21,326 bases of DNA from JAEUKQ01 sp964414755 (GTDB lineage: Bacteria > Pseudomonadota > Alphaproteobacteria > JAEUKQ01). The notes under the pieces are model-generated. The model did no database searches, was not told where the DNA came from, and saw nothing but the letters and a program-made list of their open reading frames with translations. Where the stretch lies: contig CAYPXH010000026.1 of assembly GCA_964414755.1 (NCBI GenBank), positions 1 through 21,326 of the forward strand, in the 5' to 3' direction. Position numbers and translations under genes: made by a program. Shown here piece by piece: positions 8,073-15,878 of this stretch. How positions within the stretch are numbered: the first letter of the stretch is position 1; every line of letters begins with the position of its first letter.

Positions 8073-8182
8073 TGTTTTTTGATCTTCCCTTTTACAATTA
8101 CCGCATATCGTAACATTCATTCAGCCAGCAAACTACATATTATTTGTTATTTGGTGACTTTTAAATCCAAATAAAAAGCCCT

Positions 8183-8199
8183 TTGATTTATTCAATCAA
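8183..8199. repeat. 6-bp inverted repeat upstream of the VOC gene
   Basis: TTGATT (8183-8188) and AATCAA (8194-8199) are perfect reverse complements with a 5-nt centre. They lie about 70 bp before the VOC start codon. This AT-rich dyad could be an operator, but arms of this size also occur by chance in AT-rich DNA. Confidence 0.25.
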
Positions 8200-8225
8200 T
8201 CCGCTAAGCTAACAAAATATATTTT

Positions 8226-8254
8226 TTGGTTTTTAATCCTCTACAAAATTTAAA
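8226..8254 (+). promoter_or_regulatory. Weak candidate promoter of the VOC gene
   Basis: TTGGTT (8226-8231) and TTTAAA (8249-8254) are spaced by 17 nt and would give a leader of roughly 12 nt. The match to consensus is moderate and the region is AT-rich, so this is a suggestion only. The remainder of 8073-8271 shows no gene. Confidence 0.25.
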
Positions 8255-8271
8255 ACTTAAGAAAGTGAAAA

Positions 8272-8649
8272 ATGAAAGAGAATCCCGTTGGTTGGTTTGA
8301 AATTTATGTCGCCGATATTAAAAGAGCCAAGAATTTTTATGAAAATGTTTTTCAAACTAAATTAGAAAAATTGGGTTTTGATGACCCAAATTTCGAGATG
8401 TGGTCATTTCCTGGCGCACCGACAATGGGCGGCGCATCGGGTGCAATTTGCCGCATGAAAGGCATAAACCCAGGACATAACAGCGTTCTTGTGTATTTTT
8501 CCTGCGCTGATTGTGCGATTGAAGAGAAACGTGTGCAGCAATTTGGTGGAAAAGTTCAAAAGGCCAAACAGTCGATTGGTCAATACGGTTTTATTTCCCT
8601 GGTTTATGACAGCGAAGGCAATATGATCGGCCTTCATTCTATGAAATAG
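8272..8649 (+). CDS. VOC (glyoxalase/bleomycin-resistance fold) family protein
   Basis: This 125-residue protein has one vicinal-oxygen-chelate domain spanning nearly its whole length. The start NPVGWFEIYVADIKRAKNFYENVF is the typical first beta-alpha unit (GWFEI.V.D...A..FY). The end has GGKVQKAKQSIGQYGFISLVYDSEGNMIGLHS, the matching second half (GG.V...K..I...G.......D.EGN..GLHS). It resembles the group described as predicted enzymes related to lactoylglutathione lyase. Substrate is unknown; possible roles include detoxification of small electrophiles, but this subgroup is poorly characterised. The ATG follows a modest GAAAG at about 5 nt. It is convergent with ccmC, 68 bp away. Confidence 0.88.
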   Translation: MKENPVGWFEIYVADIKRAKNFYENVFQTKLEKLGFDDPNFEMWSFPGAPTMGGASGAICRMKGINPGHNSVLVYFSCADCAIEEKRVQQFGGKVQKAKQSIGQYGFISLVYDSEGNMIGLHSMK

Positions 8650-8678
8650 CATCTGTAAACTAGGGTACATTGGCTATG

Positions 8679-8707
8679 CAGGCGGGATTGTACGGTAAAA
8701 CCGCCTG
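8679..8707. other. Hairpin between convergent VOC and ccmC genes
   Basis: CAGGCGG (8679-8685) and CCGCCTG (8701-8707) form a perfect 7-bp GC-rich stem with a 15-nt loop, exactly between two convergent stop codons. Neither strand has a T tract after the stem, so it is not a classic Rho-independent terminator. It may still slow convergent polymerases or protect 3' ends. Confidence 0.4.
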
Positions 8708-8717
8708 AAATTATCGT

Positions 8718-9437
8718 TTAGATCCCGTTTTGATGGGTCAATCGATATAGATTATGCAATCGGCGTGATAGTATAATTGTTTTAATACGCACCATCCATA
8801 ATACAAGGAACAAGGCGGCAAATGCCGCCATCATAATCAGCAGCGGGTATAAAAAGCTGTTGTGGATGGTTGGTCCATCAAGCCGCAATATGCTGGCCGG
8901 TTGGTGCAGGGTAAACCACCAATCAACTGAAAATTTGATGATGGGTACGTTGATGCCACCAATCATGGCCAAGACTGCCGATGATTTTGCAGCCATTTCT
9001 TGGTCTTCAAAAGAACGGCGCAAAATCATGACTCCGAGATATAGAAAAAATAGGATGAGGGTAGATGTTAGGCGTGCATCCCATACCCACCAAGTACCCC
9101 ACATTGGTTTACCCCATAATGATCCCGTTGCCAAGGCCAGAAAGGTGTAAATAGCTCCAATTGGTAGTGCCGCCTGCAGCATAATGTCGGCAACAGGTGC
9201 CCGCCAAACCAAAAAAACAAAACCCTGTACGGCTATCATCGCATAAATAAGCAGCCCAATAGATGCAGCAGGAACATGAATATAGATAATGCGAACAGTT
9301 TCGCCCTGTTCAATATCTGCTGGTGACAGAATCAAGCCCCAATATCCGCCGACACATAGTAATACAACGGTCAGGATGGCTGTCCAAGGTAAAGCCAAAT
9401 TAATGCATCGGCGCAGCCGCGTAATATTCTGAATCAT
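8718..9437 (-). CDS. ccmC: Heme exporter / cytochrome c maturation protein CcmC
   Basis: CcmC is the inner-membrane protein of cytochrome c maturation system I that binds heme at the periplasmic face and presents it to the chaperone CcmE. The 239-residue sequence has six hydrophobic segments and the tryptophan-rich heme-handling motif WGTWWVWDARLT at residues 113-124. Two histidines in the expected loops, His54 (YIHVPAA) and His178 (LHQPAS), fit the conserved heme ligands of the family. The start is supported by GGAGA 5 nt upstream of the ATG. It is the last gene of a ccmA-ccmB-ccmC cluster. No ccmD-like small ORF follows, and the next gene is convergent. Confidence 0.96.
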   Translation of the reverse strand: MIQNITRLRRCINLALPWTAILTVVLLCVGGYWGLILSPADIEQGETVRIIYIHVPAASIGLLIYAMIAVQGFVFLVWRAPVADIMLQAALPIGAIYTFLALATGSLWGKPMWGTWWVWDARLTSTLILFFLYLGVMILRRSFEDQEMAAKSSAVLAMIGGINVPIIKFSVDWWFTLHQPASILRLDGPTIHNSFLYPLLIMMAAFAALFLVLWMVRIKTIILSRRLHNLYRLTHQNGI

Positions 9438-9489
9438 TATATTCTCCGTACATCAAACATTTTGAACTTCACTTCAGACATGGCTTGTA

Positions 9490-10152
9490 CTAACCTTGGC
9501 GAATAACCCAACCACTAACCCAGGGACACAAAATAAGAAAAAATAAAAATAAGGCTGCAAGCAACATTAGGTTGTTGTATACACCTCCGCCAACCAGCAT
9601 AGGATATGATAATCCAACTCCAAATAATAATACCGGTATCATGAGCGGTAGCAAAATAATAGGTAAAATCAATTGCTGGCGGAGAGCACGCACTGTTAAA
9701 GCCGCCCCCATAACAGTTAGCAAACTAAGGCTGGGAAACGATAAAAGCAAAGAAAGTAAAACTGTTTCCCATTGCCCAAAAGACATATCTAATAAAATTG
9801 CCGCCAAGGCTGTAGCCAGAAGAATGGTTGGTATCATAACCAGAAAATGCCGCAATGCTTTTACCAAAGCCAGCTGCCATCCATTAATACCGCAGCTTAA
9901 TAGTTGCTCTAGGGTACCGTCGCGCCAGTCATCCGCCCACAAATGATCAAGAGGCATAAAGTTGGTTAACAACAACAACACCCAAATAATTGGTATGGCT
10001 GTCTGTGACAAAAGCGAGTGATCACTACTAAGTGTGATAGCAAATACAAAAATAGCAATCAGAAAGAAGGCACTTGCCACAACAATATCTTGTTGCTGAC
10101 GCCAACCAATGACAACTTCACGATTTATCAAAACAAATAGCTGTTTGATCAA
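9490..10152 (-). CDS. ccmB: Heme exporter protein CcmB (ABC transporter membrane subunit)
   Basis: CcmB is the membrane partner of the CcmA ATPase in the complex that releases holo-CcmE from CcmC. The 220-residue product has about six hydrophobic segments. The conserved N-terminal part reads INREVVIGWRQQQDIVVASAFF, and FMPLDHLWADDWRDGTLEQLL matches the family's L..LF..D..DG.LEQL region. The start codon is TTG, with AGAGG about 10 nt upstream; no better ATG lies nearby in frame. It begins 15 bp after the ccmA stop, and 52 bp separate it from ccmC. Confidence 0.94.
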   Translation of the reverse strand: MIKQLFVLINREVVIGWRQQQDIVVASAFFLIAIFVFAITLSSDHSLLSQTAIPIIWVLLLLTNFMPLDHLWADDWRDGTLEQLLSCGINGWQLALVKALRHFLVMIPTILLATALAAILLDMSFGQWETVLLSLLLSFPSLSLLTVMGAALTVRALRQQLILPIILLPLMIPVLLFGVGLSYPMLVGGGVYNNLMLLAALFLFFLILCPWVSGWVIRQG

Positions 10153-10167
10153 AGTAAAAAAACCTCT

Positions 10168-10806
10168 TTATTCCTGTTTTCTTGGGCGTAAACGACCGTT
10201 ATATAATATAAATTCATCAATACCGGAAAGCTGAATATCTGCATGGCTACTCATAATAAGAATCCCACCGCGTTTAAGAAAAGAAGAAACTTGCTGATAA
10301 AAAAGTTTTATTGCTTGTGAATCAAGGGCAGACAAAGGCTCATCCAATAACCAAAGATTTGCCCCAAGCATCTCTAAGCGGGCTAAAGCTACCCGTCTTT
10401 GCTGACCCGCAGACAAGAATTGGGTTAGGTATTTTTGCTCTCGGCGTAATCCCCAATATTCCAAAACTTCGTCAGCTTTTTTCATGAATTCGTTTTGTGT
10501 GTTCTTCATAAACAATTTGGCAATTGATAGGTTTTCAAGAACTGTCAAAAATCCTTTTAGACCATTTTGATGACCTAAATAACCTATGCGAATCTGCTCT
10601 GACTGCGTAATAGGTTCTTGATACCACAAAATTTGTTCTGGCTGCGGAATGGGAATAATATTGGCAATTATCTTGATCAAGGTTGTCTTTCCAGACCCGT
10701 TAACGCCATAAATAACAGCCCCCTGCCCAGCATGTAGGGTTAAAGACAGATCTTGCAATATCGACCTTTGGTTGCGCTGAAAGTGTAACTGGCTAATCTT
10801 CAGCAT
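10168..10806 (-). CDS. ccmA: Heme exporter ATP-binding protein CcmA
   Basis: This is an ABC ATPase of 212 residues, the usual CcmA size. It carries Walker A GVNGSGKT (34-41), the signature LSAGQ (131-135) followed by QRRVALARL, Walker B LWLLDEP (151-157) and the H-loop histidine 188 in SSHAD. The phrase SAGQQRRVALARL with the following LWLLDEPLSALD is characteristic of CcmA among small ABC proteins. It drives release of heme-loaded CcmE together with CcmB and CcmC. It is the first gene of the cluster; GGAG lies 12 nt upstream of the ATG, a rather long spacing. The 266-bp region upstream is shared with divergent acnA. Confidence 0.95.
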   Translation of the reverse strand: MLKISQLHFQRNQRSILQDLSLTLHAGQGAVIYGVNGSGKTTLIKIIANIIPIPQPEQILWYQEPITQSEQIRIGYLGHQNGLKGFLTVLENLSIAKLFMKNTQNEFMKKADEVLEYWGLRREQKYLTQFLSAGQQRRVALARLEMLGANLWLLDEPLSALDSQAIKLFYQQVSSFLKRGGILIMSSHADIQLSGIDEFILYNGRLRPRKQE

Positions 10807-10965
10807 CTTACATTTTTACTCCGCTCTCTAATTACGATCGGTACATTGGATTGTTGTTATCTTTGGCACCCTAAAATGATTGACGAATGCGTGGTTCCAT
10901 TACATAGTGCAGGTGCTATAAAGTAGTATCCTATTTAACCACGATTTGACATGGTATCGTGTGCG

Positions 10966-11011
10966 TATGATCCTTATCATATCAGGTATAAAAAGGTTAT
11001 GTACATCATAA
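10966..11011. promoter_or_regulatory. Two dyad elements in the ccmA-acnA divergent control region
   Basis: TATGAT (10966-10971), CCTT, ATCATA (10976-10981) is a perfect 6-bp inverted repeat. A second one, TTATG (10997-11001), 5 nt, CATAA (11007-11011), follows 15 bp later. Both lie 60-110 bp before the acnA start. The first has an ATGAT/ATCAT half-site pattern loosely like iron-regulator operators, and aconitase genes are often iron-controlled; the match is too loose to name a regulator. No promoter with correct spacing was found for acnA in this region. Confidence 0.35.
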
Positions 11012-11078
11012 AAGTTTTCAATGCCATACAGGCCACATATGAATTTTACTTATCATATAATATAAATGGAGAATGATT

Positions 11079-13769
11079 GTGCAAGTCGGACAAGACACTC
11101 TAAAAACCCGCCGTCAACTTAAGGTTGGTCAACAAACGGTGGATTATTTTAGCCTAAAAGCTGCACAGCAACACTTAGGTGATTTAACAAAACTACCTTT
11201 TTCATTAAAAATTCTGCTTGAGAATTTATTGCGTTATGAAGATGGTCGCACGGTAACAACAGCCGATATCAAAGCGGTTGCTGAATGGTTACAAAAAAGA
11301 CAATCAACCCATGAAATCGCATTCCGCCCTGCACGCGTATTGATGCAGGACTTTACAGGTGTACCGGCCGTGGTAGATTTGGCAGTCATGCGTGATGCCA
11401 TGCAAAAAATGGGTGATGATCCCAAAAAAATTAACCCCTTAACTCCTGTTGACCTGGTAATTGACCATTCGGTCATGGTAGATCACTTTGGAACCAAAGA
11501 TGCTTTTAAACAGAACGTCGGTTTAGAATACCAACGCAATGGCGAACGTTATGCCTTTTTACGTTGGGGACAAACTGCTTTCGATAATTTCCGTGTTGTG
11601 CCGCCCGGAACGGGAATCTGCCATCAGGTTAATCTTGAATATCTGTCCCAAGTTGTCTGGACCAAAACACAAACGGGTCAAACAACACCATCAACCGTGG
11701 TTTACCCAGATACAGTGGTTGGCACGGATAGTCATACCACTATGGTAAATGGCCTGGCAGTTTTAGGCTGGGGAGTTGGCGGTATTGAAGCAGAAGCAGC
11801 CATGTTGGGACAACCTATTTCTATGGTTATTCCAGAAGTTATCGGTTTTAAGCTAACAGGCCAGTTAAAAGAAGGCGCAACAGCCACTGATCTGGTTTTA
11901 ACTGTAACAGAGATACTGCGCAAAAAGGGCGTTGTTAACAAGTTTGTTGAATTCTATGGACCAGGCCTTAACAATCTGTCGCTAGCCGATCGAGCAACCA
12001 TTGCCAATATGGCACCAGAATATGGTGCTACCTGCGGTTTTTTCCCAATTGATGCCGAAACGATCCGTTACTTAAAATTTTCAGGCCGTTCCGCACAGCA
12101 ATGTCAATTGGTTGAACTTTACGCAAAAGAGCAAGGATTGTGGCGTGATGACAAAATTGACCCTGTTTTTACCGACACAGTTACCTTGGATATTGGCACC
12201 GTTGAATCATGCTTAGCTGGACCTCGCCTACCCCAGGAAAAAGTTCTGTTAAGCCAGGTTAAAGGCAATTTCCTTTCAGCATTACCGGGTTTTGGTAAAA
12301 AAACCATTCAGGTACGCCAAGCAGCAAAACGTGATCTAGCAAGTGAAAACCTGATGGATGGTGATGTTGTCATTGCCGCAATTACCAGCTGCACCAATAC
12401 ATCCAACCCAAGTGTTATGATTGGTGCTGGTCTATTAGCGCGCAATGCTAATCTTAAAGGTTTAAACGTAAAACCCTGGGTTAAAACGTCGCTTGCACCT
12501 GGCTCGCAAATTGTTAGCGACTATTTTGCAAAATCAGGACTACAGGATGATCTGGATAAATTGGGGTTCCATTTGGTGGGATATGGTTGTACAACCTGTA
12601 TTGGTAACTCAGGCCCGCTGCCGGAAAAAGTTGGAAAATCTGTCGAAAAAGACCAACTTGTTGTTGCGGCTGTTTTATCTGGGAACCGTAATTTTGAAGG
12701 GCGCGTTAATCCACTAACCCGCGCCAATTACCTTGCTTCGCCTTTATTGGTTGTTGCATATGCATTAGCTGGCAGCGTAGCAATCGACCTTCTGAATGAC
12801 CCATTAGGGTTGGATGCTCAAGGTAAACCGGTTTATCTTAAAGACATATGGCCAAGCAATAAACAAATTGCCGAAGCGGTACAACAGGCTATAACACCCG
12901 AGATGTTTCAAAAACGTTATGGCAGGGTATTTGAAGGTGATTTAGATTGGAAAAACATTAAAATACCACAAGGATTGACATATAAATGGAACAATCAATC
13001 CACTTATGTCCGTCAGGCCCCTTATTTCGATCAATTTCAGGCAAAACCAAAAGATTTGCAAGACATTCGTGGTGCAAAGGTTCTGGCTATCCTTGGGGAC
13101 AATATTACGACCGATCATATCTCGCCCGCAGGGTCCATTGAAAAAAATAGCCCAGCCGCAACATATCTAGAAAAACATGGCGTTTCTTATGAAGACTTCA
13201 ACTCCTACGGCGCACGGCGCGGTAATCACGAAGTCATGATGCGCGGTACCTTTGCGAATATTCGGTTAAAAAATGAACTGGCTGGTGGTAAAGAAGGTGG
13301 ATATAGCAGGATGGCCGATGGCCGAATTGCCAGTATTTACGATGTCGCGATGGATTACCTGCAAAAAAAGGTGCCGTTGATTGTTGTTGCCGGAAAAGAA
13401 TATGGTACCGGTTCATCGCGTGATTGGGCTGCAAAAGGTCCAAAATTGCTTGGGGTCACAGCCGTCATTGCTGAAAGCTTTGAACGTATTCATCGCTCTA
13501 ATTTGATAGGTATGGGTATTTTACCCCTATTATTACCAACAGGTACCACGAGGCAGCTGCTTAAACTTAATGGTCAGGAAACCATCGATATAGTCGGCAT
13601 TACAACAGCTATAAAGCCTCGTATGCAACTAACCCTGATCATTAAGCGCAGCACTGGTGAATCCGAACATGTTAAAGTTAGCCTGGCAATTAATACCGAA
13701 GATGAAATTCAATATTATAAAAACGGAGGTATCTTGCCTTGCGTTGTACGCCAATTGCTGAAAAAATAG
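11079..13769 (+). CDS. acnA: Aconitate hydratase A (aconitase)
   Basis: The enzyme isomerises citrate to isocitrate through cis-aconitate in the TCA cycle and holds a [4Fe-4S] cluster. The product is ~896 residues, the usual AcnA/IRP-type length. Cluster ligands are visible as ITSCTNTSNPSVM (Cys438) and GYGCTTCIGNSGPLP (Cys504 and Cys507), numbering from the GTG start. The C-terminal swivelling domain carries GSSRDWAAKGPKLLGV and ESFERIHRSNLIGMGILPL. Start choice: an ATG exists at 11073, but the GGAG at 11068-11071 ends 1 nt before it and 7 nt before the in-frame GTG at 11079, so the GTG is favoured. The difference is two residues. It is divergent from ccmA and ends in a strong terminator shared with convergent htpG. 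Confidence 0.97.
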   Translation: MQVGQDTLKTRRQLKVGQQTVDYFSLKAAQQHLGDLTKLPFSLKILLENLLRYEDGRTVTTADIKAVAEWLQKRQSTHEIAFRPARVLMQDFTGVPAVVDLAVMRDAMQKMGDDPKKINPLTPVDLVIDHSVMVDHFGTKDAFKQNVGLEYQRNGERYAFLRWGQTAFDNFRVVPPGTGICHQVNLEYLSQVVWTKTQTGQTTPSTVVYPDTVVGTDSHTTMVNGLAVLGWGVGGIEAEAAMLGQPISMVIPEVIGFKLTGQLKEGATATDLVLTVTEILRKKGVVNKFVEFYGPGLNNLSLADRATIANMAPEYGATCGFFPIDAETIRYLKFSGRSAQQCQLVELYAKEQGLWRDDKIDPVFTDTVTLDIGTVESCLAGPRLPQEKVLLSQVKGNFLSALPGFGKKTIQVRQAAKRDLASENLMDGDVVIAAITSCTNTSNPSVMIGAGLLARNANLKGLNVKPWVKTSLAPGSQIVSDYFAKSGLQDDLDKLGFHLVGYGCTTCIGNSGPLPEKVGKSVEKDQLVVAAVLSGNRNFEGRVNPLTRANYLASPLLVVAYALAGSVAIDLLNDPLGLDAQGKPVYLKDIWPSNKQIAEAVQQAITPEMFQKRYGRVFEGDLDWKNIKIPQGLTYKWNNQSTYVRQAPYFDQFQAKPKDLQDIRGAKVLAILGDNITTDHISPAGSIEKNSPAATYLEKHGVSYEDFNSYGARRGNHEVMMRGTFANIRLKNELAGGKEGGYSRMADGRIASIYDVAMDYLQKKVPLIVVAGKEYGTGSSRDWAAKGPKLLGVTAVIAESFERIHRSNLIGMGILPLLLPTGTTRQLLKLNGQETIDIVGITTAIKPRMQLTLIIKRSTGESEHVKVSLAINTEDEIQYYKNGGILPCVVRQLLKK

Positions 13770-13789
13770 AATTTTGTTAGTTAGATTAT

Positions 13790-13831
13790 CCGGATTATTG
13801 GTTTAAAAGCCAATAATCCGGTTTTTGTTTT
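13790..13831 (+). terminator. Strong Rho-independent terminator of acnA
   Basis: A perfect 12-bp stem, CCGGATTATTGG (13790-13801) and CCAATAATCCGG (13810-13821), closes an 8-nt loop and is followed by TTTTTGTTTT on the plus strand. It begins 21 bp after the acnA stop. Its T tract runs into the stop codon of convergent htpG. On the minus strand the stem is not followed by T residues, so it should act mainly on acnA transcripts. Confidence 0.93.
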
Positions 13832-15698
13832 AACCTACTACACGGCGTAAGAATCTATAAACCCTTTGTTGATAATCACCCGGATTACTAAGGCCATCAC
13901 CTTCGCTAAGCCGTGCATGTTCATAAATAATCCAGGCAATATCTTGAATATCGTCCGCCTGATTTCCTTTGGCCAAATATTGAGACAAGTCCTGAACCAA
14001 CGGGTGTGATAAGTTAATCTCAAGAATACGTTTGGTTTGTTGGTTTGTTTGCTGATATTGGCGTAATAAACGTTCAAGGCGAATATCTGCATCCCCCGCT
14101 TCGGCAACCAAACAAGCTATGGTATTGTGTAAACGTTGGGATGGCTGTACATCTTTAACAACGTCCTTTAAGGCTATCTTAAATAGGGTTAAGACACCAT
14201 CTGTTACATTTGTTGTTGGCGGTTTTTCAGATGTCTGTGTTAGCGGTGCAATTTTATTGAGATCATGCCCGCTGCGTGTTATGGAAACAAGCTTTTTTCC
14301 TTCAATCTCGGCAATATTTGGAATCCAAAATTCGTCTATTGGATCAACCATAAAAATTACTTCAATATCGCGTGCCTTAAATCCCTCAAGATAATGACTA
14401 CGTTGGGCGCGCTCTATACTATCAGCAGAAAGATAATAAATATCTTGCTGGGTTGGTTTCATGCGGGCTACGTAATCGCTAATGGCTATCGGTTTTTCCT
14501 GGGTACTACTTACCACACGCAATAACTTTAACAATTGGGGTCGATGATCATAATCTTCCCAAAGCCCTTCCTTAAGGACTTGGCCAAAATTTTTCCAGAA
14601 AACAAGATATTCTTCAGGGTTTTGTTCGGCCTTTTTCTGCAAGTCGGCCAGTATACGCTTAATTAAACTTTGACGTATTTTGGCAAGAATAGGGTTATCT
14701 TGCAGTGTTTCACGACTGATATTTAACGGAAGATCTTCTGAATCAACAACCCCCGTGATAAACCGTAACCATTTTGGCAACAGACCAGGACATTGATCGG
14801 TTACAAACACGCGCTTGACATGCAACCTGATATGACAACGCTGTTCCGGATGGAATAGATCAAAAGGTCGCTCGCTAGGGATAAAAAGTAACGCTGCAAA
14901 ATCAACTTTACCTTCTGCCTTAAAATGCAGACTCATCCAGGGATTGCTACTCGAGTGGGTCAAATGACGGTATAATTCATTGTATTGCTGATCTGTTATC
15001 TCTGCTTTAGGACGTATCCAAAGAGCTGTAGCTTGGTTAATACGCTCTTCCTTAGCGTTGCCGTCAATAAGAAAAATTGGTATGCTAATATGATCAGAAT
15101 ATTTTTGAACGACTTCTTTAACAAGCGAGGCTTCTAAAAATTGCTTTTGATCCTTTTTAAGATGCAGAATTATTTCTGTCCCACGCGTTTCATATTCTGA
15201 CTTCTCAATGTTAAATTCACCCTTACCTTCAGAACTCCATCTCCAAGAATACTCATCGCCAACCTTGCGTGAGATAACCTCGACCAGGTCAGCTACCATA
15301 AAGGCTGAATAAAATCCAACCCCGAATTGTCCTATCAGACTTGGTGCACCAGAACTTTTATCAGTTTTTTCAAGATGTTCTTTGATAAATTTAGCCGTCC
15401 CACTATGGGCAATTGTGCCCAAATTGGTAATTAGCTCGTCACGATTCATACCAACCCCATTATCAATAATATGAATTGATTGCTGCTGTTGGTTCAATTT
15501 AATAGAAATCTGAAAATCGCTTTTTTCAGTCAGCAGACCAGGATTTGTTACCGCAAGATAACGCAGCTTATCGCATGCGTCGGCAGCATTGGCAACCAAC
15601 TCACGCAAAAAAACCGATCGATCGCTGTATAAAGAGTGTGTGACTATTTCCAACAACCGACTAACTTCGGCTTGAAAAGACATTTTCTGGGCTGTCAT
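13830..15698 (-). CDS. htpG: Molecular chaperone HtpG (Hsp90)
   Basis: HtpG is the bacterial Hsp90, a cytoplasmic dimeric ATP-dependent chaperone. The 622-residue length is normal. The N-terminal GHKL ATPase domain shows FLRELVANAADACDKL (Glu33 is the expected catalytic base and Asn37 a nucleotide contact). It is followed by DNGVGM (79-84), GTIAHSGT (94-101) and GQFGVGFYSAFMV (123 onward). The middle domain contains the typical RVFVTDQCPGLLPKWLRFI...VDSEDLPLNISRE block. The C-terminal dimerisation region is intact. GAGG sits 7 nt before the ATG. The gene is convergent with acnA, 60 bp apart, and divergent from the helicase gene. Confidence 0.97.
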   Translation of the reverse strand: MTAQKMSFQAEVSRLLEIVTHSLYSDRSVFLRELVANAADACDKLRYLAVTNPGLLTEKSDFQISIKLNQQQQSIHIIDNGVGMNRDELITNLGTIAHSGTAKFIKEHLEKTDKSSGAPSLIGQFGVGFYSAFMVADLVEVISRKVGDEYSWRWSSEGKGEFNIEKSEYETRGTEIILHLKKDQKQFLEASLVKEVVQKYSDHISIPIFLIDGNAKEERINQATALWIRPKAEITDQQYNELYRHLTHSSSNPWMSLHFKAEGKVDFAALLFIPSERPFDLFHPEQRCHIRLHVKRVFVTDQCPGLLPKWLRFITGVVDSEDLPLNISRETLQDNPILAKIRQSLIKRILADLQKKAEQNPEEYLVFWKNFGQVLKEGLWEDYDHRPQLLKLLRVVSSTQEKPIAISDYVARMKPTQQDIYYLSADSIERAQRSHYLEGFKARDIEVIFMVDPIDEFWIPNIAEIEGKKLVSITRSGHDLNKIAPLTQTSEKPPTTNVTDGVLTLFKIALKDVVKDVQPSQRLHNTIACLVAEAGDADIRLERLLRQYQQTNQQTKRILEINLSHPLVQDLSQYLAKGNQADDIQDIAWIIYEHARLSEGDGLSNPGDYQQRVYRFLRRVVG

Positions 15699-15729
15699 CT
15701 TTTATCCTCAACTACCATCTATTATTCCA

Positions 15730-15758
15730 AAATTGTTGCTCAGCAGGGTCTATTTCAA
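15730..15758 (-). promoter_or_regulatory. Weak candidate promoter of htpG
   Basis: On the minus strand, TTGAAA (15753-15758) and CAATTT (15730-15735) are separated by 17 nt upstream of htpG. The -35 box also fits the TTGAA core of heat-shock sigma32 promoters, but the downstream box does not fit the sigma32 -10 consensus. No CIRCE element (TTAGCACTC-N9-GAGTGCTAA) is present. Confidence 0.25.
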
Positions 15759-15776
15759 CATTTTAAAGCCTATTTT

Positions 15777-15819
15777 AAGCTTTTGTAGCTGATATTAAAA
15801 AACCCTTAGTAAAAAGCTT
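15777..15819. repeat. 8-bp inverted repeat between htpG and the helicase gene
   Basis: AAGCTTTT (15777-15784) and AAAAGCTT (15812-15819) are perfect reverse complements 27 nt apart, in the 180-bp divergent control region. The wide spacing and AT-rich arms make a chance match possible. Confidence 0.25.
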
Positions 15820-15878
15820 GTTTTGATATAAGATTAACTTACCTTGTTATCAAGAGTTATGATGCAACGAGATTAATT

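Noticed and set aside
8073..8082. T6 run directly after the tRNA as a terminator
   Set aside because: There is no dedicated hairpin before it other than the tRNA itself, so it was only mentioned in the tRNA entry.
8404..8670. Minus-strand 88-residue ORF downstream of ccmC as a ccmD candidate
   Set aside because: It is antisense to the well-supported VOC gene, and its translation lacks the single N-terminal membrane helix and charged tail of CcmD.
10946..10971. TTGACA / TATGAT as the acnA promoter
   Set aside because: The spacing is 14 nt, too short for a sigma70 promoter, and no -10 box fits at 16-18 nt from the TTGACA.
15699..15878. CIRCE or clear sigma32 promoter upstream of htpG
   Set aside because: No TTAGCACTC-N9-GAGTGCTAA element is present, and the only TTGAA box lacks a matching heat-shock -10.
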